Shown here: piece after piece, positions 21,494 through 24,295 of the stretch | How positions within the stretch are numbered: position 1 is the first letter of the stretch | How the letters are laid out: each line of letters opens with the position of its first letter | Origin: Terrimesophilobacter sp036833635 | Lineage (GTDB): Bacteria > Actinomycetota > Actinomycetes > Actinomycetales > Microbacteriaceae | Reading direction: 5' to 3' | Assembly (NCBI GenBank): GCA_036833635.1 | Contig: DAITPJ010000028.1 | Coordinates: forward strand, 1-24,295 | DNA: 24,295 nucleotides | The notes under the pieces: generated by a model | Told to the model about the DNA's origin: nothing | Seen by the model: only the letters and a program-made list of their open reading frames with translations | The model's database searches: none | Translations under genes and position numbers: made by a program

Positions 21494-22168
21494 TCACGAA
21501 CCGGCGGGGCGAGGGTGATCGCCGGGGCGGATGAAGCCGGTCTCGTAGGCGAGGATGACCGCCTGCATCCGGTCGCGGACCCCGAGCTTGGCGAGGATCC
21601 GCGCGACGTGCGTCTTGACCGTCGCATCGCTCACGAAGAGGTCTCCGGCGATCTCCGCATTGGAGAGGCCGCGGGCGAGGAGGCCGAGCACCTCGCGCTC
21701 GCGCTCGCTCAGCGCCGCGACGGCATCCGGTACACCACCCGGCGCCGGCTGTGCAACGAACCGCTCGATGAGTCGCCTCGTGATGGGCGGGGCGAGCAGC
21801 GACTCCCCGCCGGCGACGACACGGAGCGCCGCGACGAGCTGCTCGCGCGGCGCATCCTTGAGCAGAAACCCGCTCGCCCCTGAACGAAGCGCGTCGTACA
21901 CGTACTCGTCCAGGTCGAAGGTCGTGAGGATGAGCACACGCGAGGCAGAGCCGGCGGCGGCGATGCGCTCGGTCGCGCGGATGCCGTCGAGCACGGGCAT
22001 CCGCACGTCCATGAGTACGACGTCGGGGCGGAGCTCCGCGACGAGGCGCACAGCCTCCTCCCCGTTCGCAGCCTCACCGACGACATCGAAACCCTCCTCC
22101 AGGTCGAGGATGAGGCGGAAGCCCGTGCGTACGAGTTCCTGGTCGTCGACGAGCAGCACGGTCGTCAT
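21494..22168 (-). CDS. NarL/FixJ-family response regulator (224 aa)
   Basis: A two-component transcription regulator. The receiver domain (1-120) has the acidic pair DD (8-9), phospho-acceptor Asp54 (VVLMDVRMP), switch Thr82 (LILTTFD) and Lys104 (FLLKDAP), all intact. The C-terminal LuxR-type helix-turn-helix (about 150-210) shows LSEREREVLGLLARGLSNAE and VSDATVKTHVARILAKL, the canonical pattern. Its start overlaps the kinase stop as ATGA, so the pair is translationally coupled and cognate. It probably regulates its own operon and perhaps the divergent membrane-protein gene at 23502, since a 16-bp palindrome lies between them. Confidence 0.96.
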   Translation of the reverse strand: MTTVLLVDDQELVRTGFRLILDLEEGFDVVGEAANGEEAVRLVAELRPDVVLMDVRMPVLDGIRATERIAAAGSASRVLILTTFDLDEYVYDALRSGASGFLLKDAPREQLVAALRVVAGGESLLAPPITRRLIERFVAQPAPGGVPDAVAALSEREREVLGLLARGLSNAEIAGDLFVSDATVKTHVARILAKLGVRDRMQAVILAYETGFIRPGDHPRPAGS

Positions 22169-23298
22169 AGAGACCTGCCTTCCAACGGCAGGCGGGCCCC
22201 GACCCTGAAGCCGCCACCGGCACGAGGGCCGGCGTCGATCGTCCCACCAAGCATGGCGACGCGCTCACGGATGCCGAGGAGGCCGACACCCGCGCCGATG
22301 ACCTTTCGGGGCGCCCCACCCGCGTTCTCGACCGACAATTCGAGGGAATCCTCGGTGCGGGAGACCGAGACCGTCACCGCAACGGCACCTGCGTGCCGTG
22401 CCGCGTTCGTGAGCGCCTCCTGCAGGATTCGGTAGGCGGCGAGGTCGACGACGGGCGGCGCGGGCCTGTCTCCGAGCCGGATGTCCGCCTCGACCTTCAG
22501 CCCGGCGTCGCGTGCAGACGCCAGCAGTTCGTCGAGGGCGGCGAGCCCGGGGGCCGGCCGGAGCTCCTCATCGTCGGTGCGCAGCAGTTGGAGCATGTCG
22601 CGGATCTCGCCGAGCGACGAGCGCGCCGTGGAGTTGATGACCCTGAGCGGCTCACGGGCGAGTTCCGGGTCGCGCTCGAGCGCCGCGCCGGCGGCGTCGG
22701 CCTGCACCGCGATGACACTCAGGCTGTGCGCGACGACATCGTGCAGTTCGCGCGCGATGCGCACGCGCTCGTCGGAGACCGCGAGCAGGGCGAGGTCGTG
22801 TTCATGCTGCTCGGCTCTCGACACGCGTCCGCGCCACAGCCTGCTCGCGCGGCCGAGCAGCCACAGCCCGCCGAAGAGCAGGATGATGAAGAGGTAGTCC
22901 TGCCCCGCGGTGACCTTCTCCTCGATGAGGATCGTCGCGACCATGACGACGCCGACGATCGCCGCCCTGCCCTCGGTGTAGTGGGCGGCGAGCGAGTACA
23001 TCGCGATGGCGGAGACCACGAGGGACCAGAGCGACCCAGAGGGTTGGGCGAGGAGCAGCTGCGCGATGTCCGCAAGGAGCACGACGGCGACCGTCACCAC
23101 CGGGCTTCGCGTGCGCCAGGCAAGGGCGACCGTCGAGGCGACGGCGACCGGCAGGGTCACGGCGAGCGGACCTTCGTAGGGGTTTCCCGTCGCGACACTC
23201 GCGACGGCGATGACGCACAGGAGCCCTGCGAGCAGCAGATCGCCGTGGGGGAACCCGAGCAGCCTGCGCCGCAGCCACGGAGCCACCCGACGGAACAT
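22165..23298 (-). CDS. Sensor histidine kinase, HisKA_3 / NarL-partner type (377 aa)
   Basis: A membrane sensor kinase. About five to six TM helices fill residues 20-150 with very short loops and no large extracellular domain, so the stimulus is probably sensed in or near the membrane. The dimerisation and phospho-acceptor segment IARELHDVVAHSLSVIAVQA places the phosphorylated His at 186. The HATPase domain follows, with the N-box EALTNAARHA and the G-box region GAGVGLLGIRERVAMLGG. This layout is typical of DesK/LiaS-like kinases in actinobacteria. ATG 23298 lies 6 nt after TAGAGT on the minus strand, consistent with a leaderless transcript. It overlaps the response regulator gene by 4 nt. 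Confidence 0.95.
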   Translation of the reverse strand: MFRRVAPWLRRRLLGFPHGDLLLAGLLCVIAVASVATGNPYEGPLAVTLPVAVASTVALAWRTRSPVVTVAVVLLADIAQLLLAQPSGSLWSLVVSAIAMYSLAAHYTEGRAAIVGVVMVATILIEEKVTAGQDYLFIILLFGGLWLLGRASRLWRGRVSRAEQHEHDLALLAVSDERVRIARELHDVVAHSLSVIAVQADAAGAALERDPELAREPLRVINSTARSSLGEIRDMLQLLRTDDEELRPAPGLAALDELLASARDAGLKVEADIRLGDRPAPPVVDLAAYRILQEALTNAARHAGAVAVTVSVSRTEDSLELSVENAGGAPRKVIGAGVGLLGIRERVAMLGGTIDAGPRAGGGFRVGARLPLEGRSL

Positions 23299-23304
23299 TG
23301 CCCC

Positions 23305-23310
23305 ACTCTA
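23305..23310 (-). promoter_or_regulatory. Leaderless -10 box (TAGAGT) of the kinase-regulator operon
   Basis: On the minus strand TAGAGT is 6 nt from the kinase ATG. A long palindrome begins 24 bp further upstream, beyond where a -35 would lie. Confidence 0.5.
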
Positions 23311-23333
23311 TTCCGAGACTTGCGCAACTCTCG

Positions 23334-23349
23334 TCGCCCGATCGGGCGA
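23334..23349. promoter_or_regulatory. 16-bp perfect palindrome, candidate operator
   Basis: TCGCCCGATCGGGCGA is identical on both strands. It lies in the 203-bp divergent gap between the histidine kinase gene and the membrane protein gene, centred about 31 bp upstream of the kinase -10 box, where a dimeric activator could bind. Binding by the adjacent NarL-type regulator is an inference from position. The rest of the gap, 23350-23501, shows no further recognised motif except the ribosome site before 23502. Confidence 0.45.
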
Positions 23350-23501
23350 GCGCGCTCATCCGGATGGGCGATGCAGCACAGGCGGCATTCGCCCGTGCAG
23401 CCCGACCGGTTCGCCTGCCCCGGCGATGCGGCCCGGCATCCGGAGGCGGGATTCTCGGGAGAGGCACCGCCCGGTGCCATGAGAGACAAGGACCAAGAAC
23501 A

Positions 23502-24146
23502 ATGACAGCAGAACGCTTCTGGCGCATCGCCGGCGTCGTCGGCATCGCCCTCGGGGTGCTGAGCCTCGTCGCGGCGACCATCATCCAATGGGTCGTGCAA
23601 CCCAGTGACCCCTCAGGGACCCCCATCGATCTCGCTCGGGAGAACCCTGGCGTCTGGCTGCTGGTCGGCCTGCTCGCTGTGCTCGGGCCTCTCGCCTGGG
23701 TGGGCGGCATCGTCCCGGTCACGATGCTCGCGCGCTCGAAGGGGTGGCTCGTCACGACGATCGGCGGCTACCTCACGGCCATCGGGCTCATCGCCGGCGT
23801 CGGCCACCTCGCGCTCTTCTTCGGCCTCATCGGCGACGCCGCCGGAGCCGGCCTCGACGCGGATGCCGGGCTCGCGCTCCTTCATGCAGACGACGGGAAC
23901 GCCCTTTCGAGCATCCTGCTCTACGGCTTCCTCGTCGGCTTCTCCCTCGGCCCCATCCTCCTGAGCATCGGGCTCCGGCTCGCGAAACTCCTGCCAGTGT
24001 GGGTGCCCGTCGCCGCGATCGTCATGGCCGTTGCGAACCTCGTCGGCGGCGTCCCGGCCGGCGTGGTCCAGGTCGTCGCGGTCCTTGCGACGTTCGGGCC
24101 GATGGCCGTGCTCCTCGCGCGGCGGAAGGAGCCCGCCCCCGCATAG
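23502..24146 (+). CDS. Polytopic membrane protein of unknown function (214 aa)
   Basis: About six hydrophobic segments span nearly the whole chain (near 8-28, 50-75, 83-108, 135-158, 168-186 and 188-206), with short loops and a basic C-terminal end (ARRKEPAPA), which is typical of a small integral membrane protein of the DUF4386-like type, though that link is uncertain. The ATG at 23502 is chosen because the TM-rich chain begins here and AAGGA (23488-23492) lies 9 nt upstream; longer in-frame starts would run into the kinase promoter. It is divergent from the two-component system and may be its target. Its TAG stop is the start of the -10 box of the next gene. Confidence 0.75.
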   Translation: MTAERFWRIAGVVGIALGVLSLVAATIIQWVVQPSDPSGTPIDLARENPGVWLLVGLLAVLGPLAWVGGIVPVTMLARSKGWLVTTIGGYLTAIGLIAGVGHLALFFGLIGDAAGAGLDADAGLALLHADDGNALSSILLYGFLVGFSLGPILLSIGLRLAKLLPVWVPVAAIVMAVANLVGGVPAGVVQVVAVLATFGPMAVLLARRKEPAPA

Positions 24147-24149
24147 GCT
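24144..24149 (+). promoter_or_regulatory. Leaderless -10 box (TAGGCT) overlapping a stop codon
   Basis: TAGGCT begins with the TAG stop of the membrane-protein gene and is exactly 6 nt from the ATG at 24156. Confidence 0.5.
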
Positions 24150-24155
24150 GGGCGG

Positions 24156-24295
24156 ATGACCACCTCCCGTCCGCTGCGTCTCGGGGTGCAACTCGCCCCC
24201 CAGCACGCGACATATCGAAACATCAGGGACACGGTGTCGGCGTGCGAGGAACTCGGCGTCGACATCGTGTTCAATTGGGACCACTTCTTCCCGCT
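24156..24295 (+). CDS. Luciferase-like (LLM class) F420-dependent oxidoreductase, N-terminal part (3' end outside window)
   Basis: Only the first 46 codons are inside the window. The N-terminal strand LRLGVQLAPQHATY and the segment CEELGVDIVFNWDHFFP match the start of F420-dependent LLM enzymes (first beta strand, first helix, then the D-x-x-x-x-x-DH type motif). It is a different subfamily from the LLM gene at 13920, judging by these segments. The ATG is in leaderless position after TAGGCT. The frame runs open to the end. Confidence 0.85.
   Translation, partial: MTTSRPLRLGVQLAPQHATYRNIRDTVSACEELGVDIVFNWDHFFP

Noticed and set aside
1..24295. CRISPR arrays, tRNA or rRNA genes, insertion sequences, integrases
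   Set aside because: No regularly spaced repeats, no cloverleaf-like segments and no transposase or recombinase motifs were found on either strand.

Overview
The window looks like chromosome of a high-GC actinobacterium, most likely a member of the Microbacteriaceae (inference). The grounds are the high GC content, the stop codon bias (15 TGA, 4 TAG and no TAA among 19 complete gene ends), an F420-type luciferase-like oxidoreductase repertoire, the mutM-smc-ftsY-ffh neighbourhood, and many genes that appear to be transcribed leaderless, with a TANNNT -10 box only 6-7 nt before the start codon. No tRNA, rRNA, CRISPR array, transposase or integrase was seen.

Layout. 1-474 is the 3' part of mutM. 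475-4448 is an accessory block of three co-oriented genes: a small exported protein with its own Shine-Dalgarno sequence, an 881-aa FtsX-like permease with a very large extracytoplasmic domain, and an ABC ATPase. A bipartite hairpin follows them. The first half of this block has clearly lower GC than the rest. 4586-5680 (minus) is a double-domain GNAT acetyltransferase. 5855-9439 is smc, followed by a polytopic membrane protein (9479-11098), an MFS transporter (11108-12334) and ftsY (12362-13255). The gap between ftsY and the convergent gamma-carbonic-anhydrase-like gene is almost filled by a 107-bp element with perfect 17-bp inverted ends. A luciferase-like monooxygenase (minus), a membrane-anchored protein with an extracellular domain, and ffh (15951-17507) follow.

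The right part holds an uncharacterised envelope locus: two overlapping minus-strand lipoprotein genes (17524-20420) and a divergent META/HslJ-domain lipoprotein (20516-21394). Next comes a NarL-type two-component system (response regulator 21494-22168 and histidine kinase 22165-23298, minus, overlapping by 4 nt). A 16-bp perfect palindrome lies between the kinase and a divergent polytopic membrane protein (23502-24146). The window ends in the start of a second luciferase-like oxidoreductase.

How the genes work together. MutM (8-oxoguanine repair), Smc (chromosome organisation) and FtsY/Ffh (co-translational membrane targeting) are housekeeping; FtsY and Ffh are receptor and GTPase of the same SRP pathway. 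The accessory block 475-4448 and the small inverted-repeat element after ftsY are the most likely places for something undescribed. A window-wide regulatory pattern is also notable: in three places the TAG stop codon of one gene forms the first three bases of a -10-like hexamer in front of the next gene.
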